Origin: Eutreptiella sp. 'Long Island Sound 2002' | Taxonomy: Eukaryota; Euglenozoa; Euglenophyceae; Eutreptiales; Eutreptiaceae | Direction: 5' to 3' | Length of the DNA: 64,000 bases | Assembly (NCBI GenBank): GCA_964036045.1 | Contig: OZ038380.1 | Span: 10,811,913 to 10,875,912, forward strand | Shown here: positions 35,946 through 44,900 of the stretch, piece after piece | Position numbering within the stretch: position 1 is the first letter of the stretch | Layout: every line of letters starts with the position of its first letter | Program-made: the position numbers and the translations under genes | The notes under the pieces: model-generated | Seen by the model: only the letters and a program-made list of their open reading frames with translations | Told to the model about the DNA's origin: nothing | The model's database searches: none

Positions 35946-36698
35946 ATATATTAACTCTAGTCTAAACGAAAGTGTTAGTAGTTTTAGTTCTAGACATTCC
36001 GCTTCATTTCACCTTCATCTTAGGGAATTTACTCATTTTAGGACAATTTAGGTTGATTTCCTTGTCATCTCCGCTCATTCCTCGAAGATCTGTTTAGATC
36101 TAAGTGAACAGAAAAGCATCCCTACCTTCTGTGGTTCACTTAGGGCCTGCAGACTTCATTTGTAATTGTTTTCCCTCTCTGTGATTGTTTCATCTCCTTC
36201 ATCTCTGCCCAAATTGATTCTCAATCTTGCTGAATCTTGTGATCATCCACCAGATGCGCCAAATCTGAAGCACATGCTGCACTTTTCAGAACGAGAAAAG
36301 CGGGAGTAACACGATGTAGAGTTCGGCGAGGACACCGTAGCGTGCCCGCGACAGCGAAACTGTGCCAGAGCGCTGAGATGTCACTCCATTTCTTGATTCC
36401 CCCACTCAATCCACCAATAATCTACCTCATTCTCAACCAAAGTATGGTTTGGTATTGATTCTCAATACGTTTACATGCTTTTTAGCCCTTAACCTAATGT
36501 TTTACTGCACGGAGGACTGTTCGTCACTCCTCCTTCTGTCTCATTTCAGGTTCATCCATCCTGATTCAGTGCCAATTCAGCCCAAATCAGGTCAGATCAA
36601 GCAGATTTCGCCCCATCGAGGCTACATTTCTATTTTTTTCTGGGACTTACACGCACTACGTTCTTCGTTGACGTAGCGACACACCCCAGTGTGTTTTT

Positions 36699-36708
36699 GG
36701 AGGGGGAG
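36699..36708 (+). other. Polypurine tract of E0
   Basis: GGAGGGGGAG directly before the 3' LTR, identical to E1 and E2. Confidence 0.88.
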
Positions 36709-37241
36709 TGTAAGTGCGGCTAGCCCCCATCTGCTCAGATTTTCACAGATCTGCCCCAGATTGGCTACATTTTGGTCATTTTCACTGCTTCGGCGGAATC
36801 GCCGCCTCGCAGCTCAGTCTCAGAATCAGACCTATATATTTCTGATATGCCGGATCTGATTCCGCGGTCCATTCTCCGTAAATCCGCCGCGTTCCGATCA
36901 TTTACCTGGAATCGCCATTTGCCGCTGACGCGCGCTCGCGGGCCAGATCGGCCAAATATTTTTCACAATCGGATTTATATAAATCTTTTCAGAGAGTTTT
37001 GGACACTCAGATGTACTTAGAATAATCCGCATCAATTTTCTTCATAGACTGGGATTTTCTGCCGGATAACACTCAGCATGGATCTTGCTTCAGTTGTTGC
37101 TGCTCTCGCCTCCGTTGGTGTCCGTGTCTCCGGTTCTACCCCCAACAGCAGCGTTCAGGTCGACTCCTCGCGTGCCTGCCCCACTGGTCTTGCCGGCCCC
37201 GAGCCCTCCGGCACCATCAACGACCCAGGGCAGCACTTTCA
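36709..37241 (+). repeat. 3' LTR of E0 (533 bp)
   Basis: It starts TGTAAGTGCGGCTAGCCCCC and ends CAGGGCAGCACTTTCA. It is clearly more diverged from the E1 and E2 LTRs than those are within each pair (for example CACAGATCTGCCCCAG for CAGACATTCTGCCCAG). It includes the gag start (ATG 37079), but that frame stops just after the LTR. Confidence 0.92.
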
Positions 37242-37440
37242 GCGATAGTCCGGGAGCCCATAGGTCCCTCCACTTCACAGTCCCCGCAGCTGTGCACCAC
37301 ATGTCCATCCCCCATACGTATAGCAGCGGTGGTCATGGTGTTCTTCAGGCTCCCACAAGGTAAAATTTTCTTGGCCACTATAGATATTGTGGCGCCAGTA
37401 TCCAATACCCCCAGGTATTCGCGTCCCCCTAGTCGGATAC
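37242..37440 (-). pseudogene. Element C pol fragment: retropepsin active-site region
   Basis: The minus-strand frame contains LGVLDTGATISIVAKK (D-T-G-A codons at 37402-37391), the signature of a retroviral-type aspartic protease, followed by a short strand-turn pattern. It is cut at 37242 by the E0 3' LTR and at 37440 by element D. Upstream residues at 50699-50741 are in the same frame after one GTAC copy is removed. No ATG precedes it, so it would be translated as part of a Gag-Pol fusion. Confidence 0.82.
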
Positions 37441-37444
37441 GTAC
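37441..37444. repeat. Left target-site duplication of element D (GTAC)
   Basis: GTAC at 37441-37444 directly precedes the left LTR. GTAC at 50699-50702 directly follows the right LTR. Confidence 0.85.
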
Positions 37445-38111
37445 TGTAACAGGGCCAGTGCCCTAGCCCCTTGGGTTCTCCTGGTCTTGGTGTTTGGCGA
37501 CCATTTCCGTTGATCTCCGCTGCTGTTTCGGAAAAAACCTTGCTGATTTTATCCAAAAATCCTGCAAGCAACACCTGAACCCCGTCAGTGGCATGCACGC
37601 TCAACACGTTTCATGTCGTCTTTTGCATCCTTCTGTCGTAGGTTCATCAATACCCATTGTACGAATAATTCATAGACCCTTGCCGGGCCTCACCACTGGC
37701 GCATACCTGCAGACACGTAACATACAAAGAACACGGCATGCACCTGGCCCTTTTCGTGACGAACTACTCTACAACATTCGAGAATCGTCTTTATAAATGC
37801 GGGCATTCGCAATAATTATAACTACAGCGTTCAAAAGGCTTTTTATACCTTAAATCCGTGATTTTCCTAAACTCTGTAGTCAATGCTGACGGTCACATCG
37901 CTGATCTGGCGACCGCGTCTCGTGCTTTGTAGCGCGCTCTGTCTCCCAGCGCTCCAGCGCTCCAGCGCGCTCTGTCGCAAACAATAATAAGATACAAAAT
38001 ATGCAAAAGCATATATAAAAAGTAGACAGAAAAAATAGAAATATTAAACACGGCGCTGACCATTACGAGGTCTGTGCCGAAGACGGTCGTGGGGCAGCCG
38101 GACCGGCTTCA
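37445..38111 (-). repeat. 3' LTR of element D (left copy)
   Basis: In plus orientation it starts TGTAACAGGGCCAGTGCCC and ends GCCGGACCGGCTTCA, and is 667 bp. It is followed by CCCCCCTTCT. Confidence 0.88.
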
Positions 38112-38121
38112 CCCCCCTTCT
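38112..38121 (-). other. Polypurine tract of element D
   Basis: The minus strand reads AGAAGGGGGG immediately before the 3' LTR. It resembles the tract of element B (AAGGAGGGGGG) more than that of family 1. Confidence 0.75.
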
Positions 38122-38417
38122 GAGAAGTGAACCGACGGTTTTGGAACCGGCCGTTCACGCACATCCACTCCATCTTTCCGCACCGTACCTTCGAGTGCAA
38201 CTGCCACTTTCGGCTCTCGCGGCATGCAACTCTAGCACGGATGGTCACGGTCAGGCCTCCATACGTCGCTTCTACGTCGCTTCGGCAGCCGGCACGCGTG
38301 GACGCCCCTTCCTCACGTCGGAGTACTCGCTCCCCAGGTTTGACGAAATCCCTGTGGCGTGGGACATTGTGCTTGGTCTGTGTGGCTTCCGAAGACTTTG
38401 CTGGCGACGGCTGTCTT
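38122..38417 (-). other. Element D interior, 3' noncoding
   Basis: This lies between the end of the D ORF and the purine tract. One minus-strand frame of about 60-90 codons is open (containing GERVLRREE and WQLHSKVRCGKMEW). It might be a remnant of an ancestral pol end, but I cannot support that. Confidence 0.4.
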
Positions 38418-38450
38418 CTACCAACGCTTCCTCAACGGACACTTCGTTGG
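38418..38450 (-). CDS. Element D ORF, last 10 codons and stop (distal to the E2 insertion)
   Basis: After removal of E2 and one CTGGG, the frame from 49299 continues here for 10 codons (PTKCPLRKRW) and ends at TAG 38420-38418. This gives a 250-aa product from the ATG at 50018. The basic tail sits next to the Cys/His cluster of the proximal part. Confidence 0.55.
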   Translation of the reverse strand, partial: PTKCPLRKRW

Positions 38451-38455
38451 CTGGG
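38451..38455. repeat. Left target-site duplication of E2 (CTGGG)
   Basis: CTGGG at 38451-38455 precedes the E2 5' LTR, and CTGGG at 49299-49303 follows its 3' LTR. Confidence 0.92.
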
Positions 38456-39026
38456 TGTAAGTGCGGCTAGCCCCATCTGCTCAGATTTTCAGACTGTAAG
38501 TGCGGCTAGCCCCATCTGCTCAGATTTTCAGACATTCTGCCCAGATTGGCTACATTTTGGTCATTTTCTTTGCCTCGGCGGAATTGCCGCCTCGCAGCTC
38601 AGTCACAGGATATTTCCTATATATTTCTGATATGCCGGATTTGATTCCGCGGTCCATTTCCCGTAAATCCGCCGCATTCCGCTATTTTAGCTGGAATCGC
38701 CATTTGCTGCTGACGCGCGCTCGCGGGCCTGATCGGCCATACAATTTTACATAAATGGATTATTTAAATTCATTCGGACAGTTTTGGACACTCAGATGTA
38801 TTTAGAATAATTCCCCTCAATTTTCTTCATAGACTGGGATTTTCTGCCGGACCACAATCAGCATGGACCTTGCTTCTGTTGTCGCTGCTCTCACCTCCGT
38901 TGGTGTCCGAGTGTCCGGTTCTACACCCAATAACAACATCCAGGGAGACTCCTCGCGTGCCTGCCCCACTGGTCTTGCCGGCCCCGAGCCCTCCGGCACC
39001 CACAACGACCCAGGGCAGCACTTTCA
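38456..39026 (+). repeat. 5' LTR of E2 with a 39-bp head duplication
   Basis: Bases 38456-38494 repeat 38495-38533 (both start TGTAAGTGCGGCTAGCCCC). The rest matches the 532-bp LTR of E1. It ends CAGGGCAGCACTTTCA and contains the gag ATG at 38863. Confidence 0.94.
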
Positions 39027-41898
39027 TGGTAGCAGAGGCTACCTGAATGTTGTTCCTTTGGTGTCCCAACCACAGCTAGCCCCTCAGTATGTCCCCGTAG
39101 ACTCCGCCACCTCCGGAGACGTAACGATCACGCTCCCGTGGTGCTGTGCGAACGAGGCCTTGAGAGGAATGCCTTGCGCTAGCCCAAATTGCCCAAGAAG
39201 GACACAAATCAGCAGCTGTGGAGGCCCAGATTACAATCAAGATCCCAGTCGAAATTGGCCATCAAGTAGCTGGAATCTCCCAGCCTACGCTAATGGCAAC
39301 GCTCCGGTGGAGCTTACGGACCTGGCAGGTACTAATACTTCGTACCAATGTTCACATTTTGTGACCATCGATGCCGACATTGACGACATTGAGATGGGTG
39401 GTCCAGGTGAGGTACCTACCTATAATCGACCAGCCTCATGGGCACAATGGGACAACCATTTGTCCCTAGAAGTGACCCGTAACCTTGAGGCGCTTGAGGC
39501 CCTGTGTCTATTAGCCACGTCTAAGCTGATAGGACAAGAAAGAATCGCCTCTGATTTTTTATTTGAATATTTTTTCCTCCTTCAAGAAGAAATTAATACC
39601 AGGATGTGGTGGTGTTCTCAAGAAGATGAATCTTTTGCCATTTTCTTGCAGATCTGGGAGGCAAGCCCCTTCCCGAAGGAGAAGACCAAGGCACCGGTTG
39701 CCGGGCCCTCCGCCCCTCATCCCTCTGTTTCCATCCGCGACGATCTAGCCGCCGCGGTTGAGGAAGGAATTTTAGAGGCAGCTAGGCAGGCAAGCCTGGA
39801 AATTAGGACTGAAGGAGCTCCCCAAGTGGACTCCTGGCTGCGAACCACTGAGATTAGCGGTCCGACAGCCTGCTCAGGCCCTTCAGGACACGGTATGTAC
39901 TGTCCTGCCGACTGCTCTTGCAGATTACAGCGAGACTCTGAGCTCCAATTGCTCAAAGATCAAATGCAACTCATCATTCAGACGCTGGGAATTAAAGATC
40001 TTTTCAAAACCCACATGAGGTCTGAGGGCGCATCATCGGTGGATCAGACAACAGAACCGTCGGAGGAGGCGACAGAAATTTTTTCGATTGCTCCTTCGGT
40101 AGACTCTAAGACCACCGATGCACGGATCAGCAGGACTAAGCTAAAGGAAAGGGTTACAATCTCTCGATCACAGAGTAGATCGGCGAAGGCTACGACTGAG
40201 GTTCAGAATGCCAAAAGAACTGCCTCCCGTACTACCCTTCCTGCTGTTGATTCCAATGCAATTGCCCAGATGTTGCTCGCCCAGACCCTCGCCGGAGCTG
40301 GTGTGGCTAATGATGCCGCCAAGGTGTCTGCCATTACGGCCGGTGTTGGGCTGGATTCACTCCTTAATCCTACATCATTGCGACTTCGTCAGGTTGCCAA
40401 GCAACCAAAGTATAATGGGAACCCCAGACGTTGGCCTCAGTTCCAACGGGAATTTAAACTGTGGGTTAAGACTCAAAAACTCCAGGATGATCAGTTCCTG
40501 ATGGCCCTTCTGGACTGCCTTGAGGGAGCGCCGGCCAATACTTGGCTCAGAACCTGGAGTGATCGTGAGGATTCAAGTTCCCCCCTTACCTTTGATGAGG
40601 TGTGGGAACAGTTGGAGGTACGTGGATCTCGACTGCCAGAGGACCATTACCACCAGATGTTGAAGAATTTTCCTTCGCTCTCTCGATTAATCTTGCATGA
40701 GGTGCAGGACAAGAGACAGCGCTTCTGGAATCTCGTAGAAGAATCTGAACATTCAGGCGAAAAATTTTCTAGTGCCGAGCTGAAAAATCTGATTTTTGAC
40801 AAGATCCCCTCAGAAACCGCCGCCACCCTTCGGAATCGACAGTCCGAAGAGAAGGTCAAGACCTGGTGGGCGGAGATCGATGGCTTTGACGCCTCGGCCA
40901 ACCGGTTTACAGTCAGGGAGGCACTTCAAAAGTGCTCCTCCACGTCGTTTACCAAGGTGAAATTCACTGAAAACACGTGGAAAATCAAGTTTAATGAACA
41001 CGAGGATCGGGACTTGTTTGTCCAAGTCCTCAACAGGGGAGTAAGTTTCCATGGCAATCGCCTGAAGGCCAGGAACTGGGTGTTTTCGTTCACTCCGCAA
41101 GAACTGTGGGAAGAGGTTGAGAGGCTCGCTGACGCCGCCAATCAAAATTTCCATGAGGGTCTTGGGGGAAACAGGAACACCCAGCAAAACACCCAAAATG
41201 GGGCCCAAAAGGGCAACAAAAAGGTGAATGACACCCGGAATGTTCAGGATCATTGTAGCATCTGCCTTCTTCTAGGTTCTACGAACCGAGCTAAGACGCA
41301 TTCCACTGCTAATCACCGATGGTCTGCTTACGATCACAAGGTGATTGGTGAAAATGTCAGTAATCCTCAGAATTCAGACAGGAATGACAGACAGGTGCAT
41401 GGTGCCAAGGGGGGAAAGGGTAATTCGACTCCCTCCGGTGGGAACAAAAATACTGGAGGCCCTGGCGGGTCCCAAGGCAAAGGGAATCGGACTCCATCCG
41501 GTTCCGGTGGGCAGCCGAATGGCCAGACAGGTCCCAATGTCAATGCCGGAGGCGGAAATCGAAATCCAGGCCAAACCCCTCAATCCGGTACAAACAAAGG
41601 AAATGCTCCAGGATCACAGGGTAAAGGTAAGGGAAATCCTTCGGGAACCCCCTTCTCTGGTAAGGGCAGAGGGCGTGGCGACGGTGGTAGCCCATCATCC
41701 GGTGGCCGTGGCCGTGGACGTGGAAAGGGAAATCATCGTGTGGATCAGGTCTCAGGTGCAGACCAGGTGTCTGATGCGGATCGAGATTACGTCGAAAATG
41801 CTCTGAATCCAGCGGATGATCCGTTCCAAGATGAATGGATCAACGAAACAGGCTGTGTTCACAATGTTAACGCAGCCGCTGGAGGTCAGAACGCCTAG
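38863..41898 (+). CDS. gag: E2 Gag polyprotein (1011 aa)
   Basis: It has the same length and layout as E1 Gag: LTR-encoded N-terminus (54 codons), capsid-like region, HCSIC...H...H motif and Gly/Arg-rich tail. Substitutions relative to E1 are scattered and conservative, with no frame damage. It ends with UAG 41896-41898 and the frame continues open into pol. Confidence 0.93.
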   Translation: MDLASVVAALTSVGVRVSGSTPNNNIQGDSSRACPTGLAGPEPSGTHNDPGQHFHGSRGYLNVVPLVSQPQLAPQYVPVDSATSGDVTITLPWCCANEALRGMPCASPNCPRRTQISSCGGPDYNQDPSRNWPSSSWNLPAYANGNAPVELTDLAGTNTSYQCSHFVTIDADIDDIEMGGPGEVPTYNRPASWAQWDNHLSLEVTRNLEALEALCLLATSKLIGQERIASDFLFEYFFLLQEEINTRMWWCSQEDESFAIFLQIWEASPFPKEKTKAPVAGPSAPHPSVSIRDDLAAAVEEGILEAARQASLEIRTEGAPQVDSWLRTTEISGPTACSGPSGHGMYCPADCSCRLQRDSELQLLKDQMQLIIQTLGIKDLFKTHMRSEGASSVDQTTEPSEEATEIFSIAPSVDSKTTDARISRTKLKERVTISRSQSRSAKATTEVQNAKRTASRTTLPAVDSNAIAQMLLAQTLAGAGVANDAAKVSAITAGVGLDSLLNPTSLRLRQVAKQPKYNGNPRRWPQFQREFKLWVKTQKLQDDQFLMALLDCLEGAPANTWLRTWSDREDSSSPLTFDEVWEQLEVRGSRLPEDHYHQMLKNFPSLSRLILHEVQDKRQRFWNLVEESEHSGEKFSSAELKNLIFDKIPSETAATLRNRQSEEKVKTWWAEIDGFDASANRFTVREALQKCSSTSFTKVKFTENTWKIKFNEHEDRDLFVQVLNRGVSFHGNRLKARNWVFSFTPQELWEEVERLADAANQNFHEGLGGNRNTQQNTQNGAQKGNKKVNDTRNVQDHCSICLLLGSTNRAKTHSTANHRWSAYDHKVIGENVSNPQNSDRNDRQVHGAKGGKGNSTPSGGNKNTGGPGGSQGKGNRTPSGSGGQPNGQTGPNVNAGGGNRNPGQTPQSGTNKGNAPGSQGKGKGNPSGTPFSGKGRGRGDGGSPSSGGRGRGRGKGNHRVDQVSGADQVSDADRDYVENALNPADDPFQDEWINETGCVHNVNAAAGGQNA
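39027..39038 (+). other. Primer-binding site of E2 (initiator tRNA-Met)
   Basis: TGGTAGCAGAGG directly after the LTR, as in E1, and translated as part of Gag. Confidence 0.9.
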
Positions 41899-41933
41899 GG
41901 GAGCCACGAAAATCGCCCCTCCCCAGGCGATTT
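41896..41933 (+). promoter_or_regulatory. Putative gag UAG readthrough signal of E2
   Basis: It is identical to E1 4129-4166: UAG-GGGAG, then AAATCGCC / GGCGATTT arms with CTCCCC in the loop. Confidence 0.7.
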
Positions 41934-44900
41934 CAGGCATGATCCCCAAATTCCTGATCGACCATTACTTGATGTAGGGTCGCTTGTCTCCTCTCCCCTG
42001 GATCCGGCAACGGATCCTTCTGTTGTAGTGGACGAGGTTGGTGTACAGTCCAAGCACAGGGCTCGTCAGTTTGTCACAAAGCTGTGGGTCTCTGATTGCA
42101 AGGGAAATTTCCACCTCGCCACTTGTTTGTGTGATAATGGATCAGAGGTAAATCTCCAATCCAATTCCTTCTTACCCGACGACTGCGTGTTTGAATCGCC
42201 TCATCCTGTTACCCTCGAGGGAGTTTCTGGACATTCTCTCGCAGGTGGGCAACGCGGTTGTTATATATCCACCCATTTGGTCGCTCAAGACCTTTGGGAA
42301 GAGCAAAATGTGGAAGAAGTTGTCCTTAAGGATGACTACTTCTACCGTGCTGACATAAAGTATGACCTTTATTTGGGCCATCCTTGGCTTCGCAAGAACA
42401 GGGTAGCGCCCGTAGGTCATCGTCGTTGTTTTTTGCTGGAGTCAGGTCCCTTAGAGCGTCCTGAATTTCGTTTTTTGCACGCAGGGTTTAAAAGTGCAGA
42501 AGAATTTTTGAAGCAAAAAGTGACACCAAAATTTGGTGAAGATGTCACCATTGCAGAGGTGAATGGGAGTGCCGATTACTCCCAAGAGTTAGAATGTCTT
42601 CGTAGGGACTCCCAGCCACGACGCCCTTCGCGCTGGCACTCTTCATCCTACAGAGTTGTCGACAAATGGCGCGATGCAATTTGTGAATACTTTCATGAAC
42701 ACCATTCTTTTTGGCCCCAGTATGATGCCTTTGCTAACCGTATGAACAAGCGCTTTGACAAGCACTTCAGTGACGCTTGGACCCACAAATGGAACAAGAA
42801 GTTGTGGATTAATCCTCCGTTTCACTTAATCCAGCAGGTCATCCACAAAATCAAGCAAGATAAAACTCAGGCAATTTTGGTTGTGCCCTTGTGGGACGAC
42901 AAGCCTTGGTTTCAGGAATTACAGGACATTTGTGTAGATTACATCGAACTTCCCAGGAAGATTAAGCTGTATGCCAGGGACGACACAGGTCCCCTGCCAC
43001 AGCGGTCCTGGAGTTCGCTTGCATTCCTGGTGGATGGAAAGCTTTCTGACTCTAATTCTACCGATTCTAGTACAGATTCCTGTGTTGGGTCTGAATCTGA
43101 GGTTGAGCGTGGTACTGATGATGAATCTATTTTTTCTGATTTTTGTTCGTCAGATACTCAAGGTGATTCAACGACCAATGGATCCGCCTCGTCTCCCTCT
43201 TCCCCAATACGGTCGACATCGAAAAGAATCTTCAGTGCACGGGCGAGGAAAAATCTCCAATCGCGCCGCAAATTCAGAGTTTTTTATGAAAAACCCCCTG
43301 TGGAAGCTTTCATGGATCCTTTCGAGGAGCTGGATCGCGAAGAAAATCTCTGGGATTTCGACACAAGACCCACCTATCTTCAAGAGGCAGTTGATACGGA
43401 CCTGTTTAGGGACAACCGTAAGAAGATTCTTCCTGCCAAAGCCGAAGAAGTCGCCAAAGTTTTTTCGACAGTAATTCCTGGCGACCAGGTGGACACTGAA
43501 TTGTGTTCCAAGTCAAGAGAAAAGATTTTTGAGGAACGGAAGGATACAACCCTTTCAGGAAAGTTGATCAAGGACCCCCCTGTCCGTGGGCAGTTCGGTG
43601 AAGCCTTCATCGAGCTTCGTGAAGGGTACAAGGCAAAAAAACAGCGCCCTGATGAAAATCATGGACACAAACATGAGATTCTCAGAAAAATCATCGAGAG
43701 AAATCTCAGGGAATTTGGTTGGCTTGAGGGTTGTATGACCAGTGAATGGTGCTGTTCACCCTTCACAGTCCCGAAGCCACCGCCTGCAGACCAGAACACC
43801 ATTGATGGTTGGCGAATGGTGGTTGATTTTCGCAATCTCAACGCCGAAACAAAGGCGGATTCACACCCCCTGCCCCTCATTGAGGAGGAAATCGCCAAGA
43901 GGGCAAGAGGTCGTTTGTTCTCTGTGCTGGATCTCCGTCACGGCTTTCACCAAATGCCGTTGAGGAAGGACAGCAGACCTCTTACCTGTATGTGCACGCC
44001 ATGTGGCCCAGTCCAATGGACCGTCATGCCCATGGGGCTGAAGAACGCCCCCTCATTTTTTCAAAGAATGATGGAGGATGTGCTGTTCACAACCCATCCT
44101 GAGCTTCGTACCTTCGTGAGTGTGTACATAGATGACATAATCATCGCGACGGAGGGGGAGGGACTGACCGAAGCCGAGCTGGTGGCCCTACATGAGAAGC
44201 AGCTGAACCAAGTTTTGGATATTCTTGATGCCAATCAGCTGATTTGTGGGCCAAAGAAGGGAAAATTATTTTTAAAATCAGTCGAATTTTGTGGTTCTCT
44301 CCTAGAGAATGGCACTCGACGACCCAGTCCAGGGAAGCTCGTCGCTATTCAGAAGTGGAAGCGCCCTGAGACGATCACGGAGTTGAGAGGATTCCTGGGT
44401 TGTTGCAATTTTTACCACACTTTTGTGCCGAATTATGCCAAATTTGCTGCCCCCCTCACTGAATTATTGAAGGTAGGGAGAGATGCAGGCAAGGCAGGTT
44501 CAAAGGTTCGTGTCAAGTGGACTGACGAGTGCGAGGAGGCCTTCCATCACTTGAAGGCAGCCCTCTGCGAAGTCGCCACGTTGCATGTGCCCCAATTTGA
44601 CCGACCCTTCTACATTAGAACCGACGCATCTAGGTACGCGATCGGAGCTGTCCTTGAACAGGTTGATGAAGCCACCGGCGATCATTACCCTCTTGCATTT
44701 TGGTCTCGGAAGCTAGCCCCACGCCAAATGCAATGGTCGCCGCGTGAGCAAGAAACGTACGCCATCATCTGTGCTTTAAAAAAGTACCAATCGTGGGTTG
44801 GCACCAATCGAGTCGAGGTCCTGACGGATCATCGATCTCTGGAGTATTGGGCCACCGAACACATTGATACTGTCGCGAGCCCAGCTGGTCGACGGGCCAG

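Larger units (their letters stand above)
34388..36698 (+). other. E0 3' noncoding region, with two insertions
   Basis: This matches E1 9316-10963 but is about 660 bp longer. The surplus is a tRNA-like segment near its start (about 34388-34580, replacing GAAGCCATCC) and the TIR element at 35476-35945. I see no credible gene. Confidence 0.75.
1..37241 (+). mobile_element. Element E0: decayed family-1 chromodomain Ty3/gypsy LTR retrotransposon, 5' end outside the window
   Basis: This is the host copy for three large or medium insertions. Its own sequence is 1-727, 11511-15930, 33115-35475 and 35946-37241. It enters the window inside gag, so its 5' LTR lies to the left. The pieces line up collinearly with intact E1 and E2, and each interruption is bounded by a target-site duplication (GAATG, GTGT, ATATA). 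The pol pieces contain two nonsense codons and two single-base frameshifts, so it is not autonomous. It ends with a 533-bp 3' LTR at 37241, beyond which the minus-strand protease of element C begins. Its own duplication (GCGAT at 37242-37246 is the candidate) cannot be tested without the left flank. Confidence 0.9.

Noticed and set aside
38122-38417. Remnant of integrase or pol end in element D
   Set aside because: Only one short open frame with no motif; similarity could not be shown.
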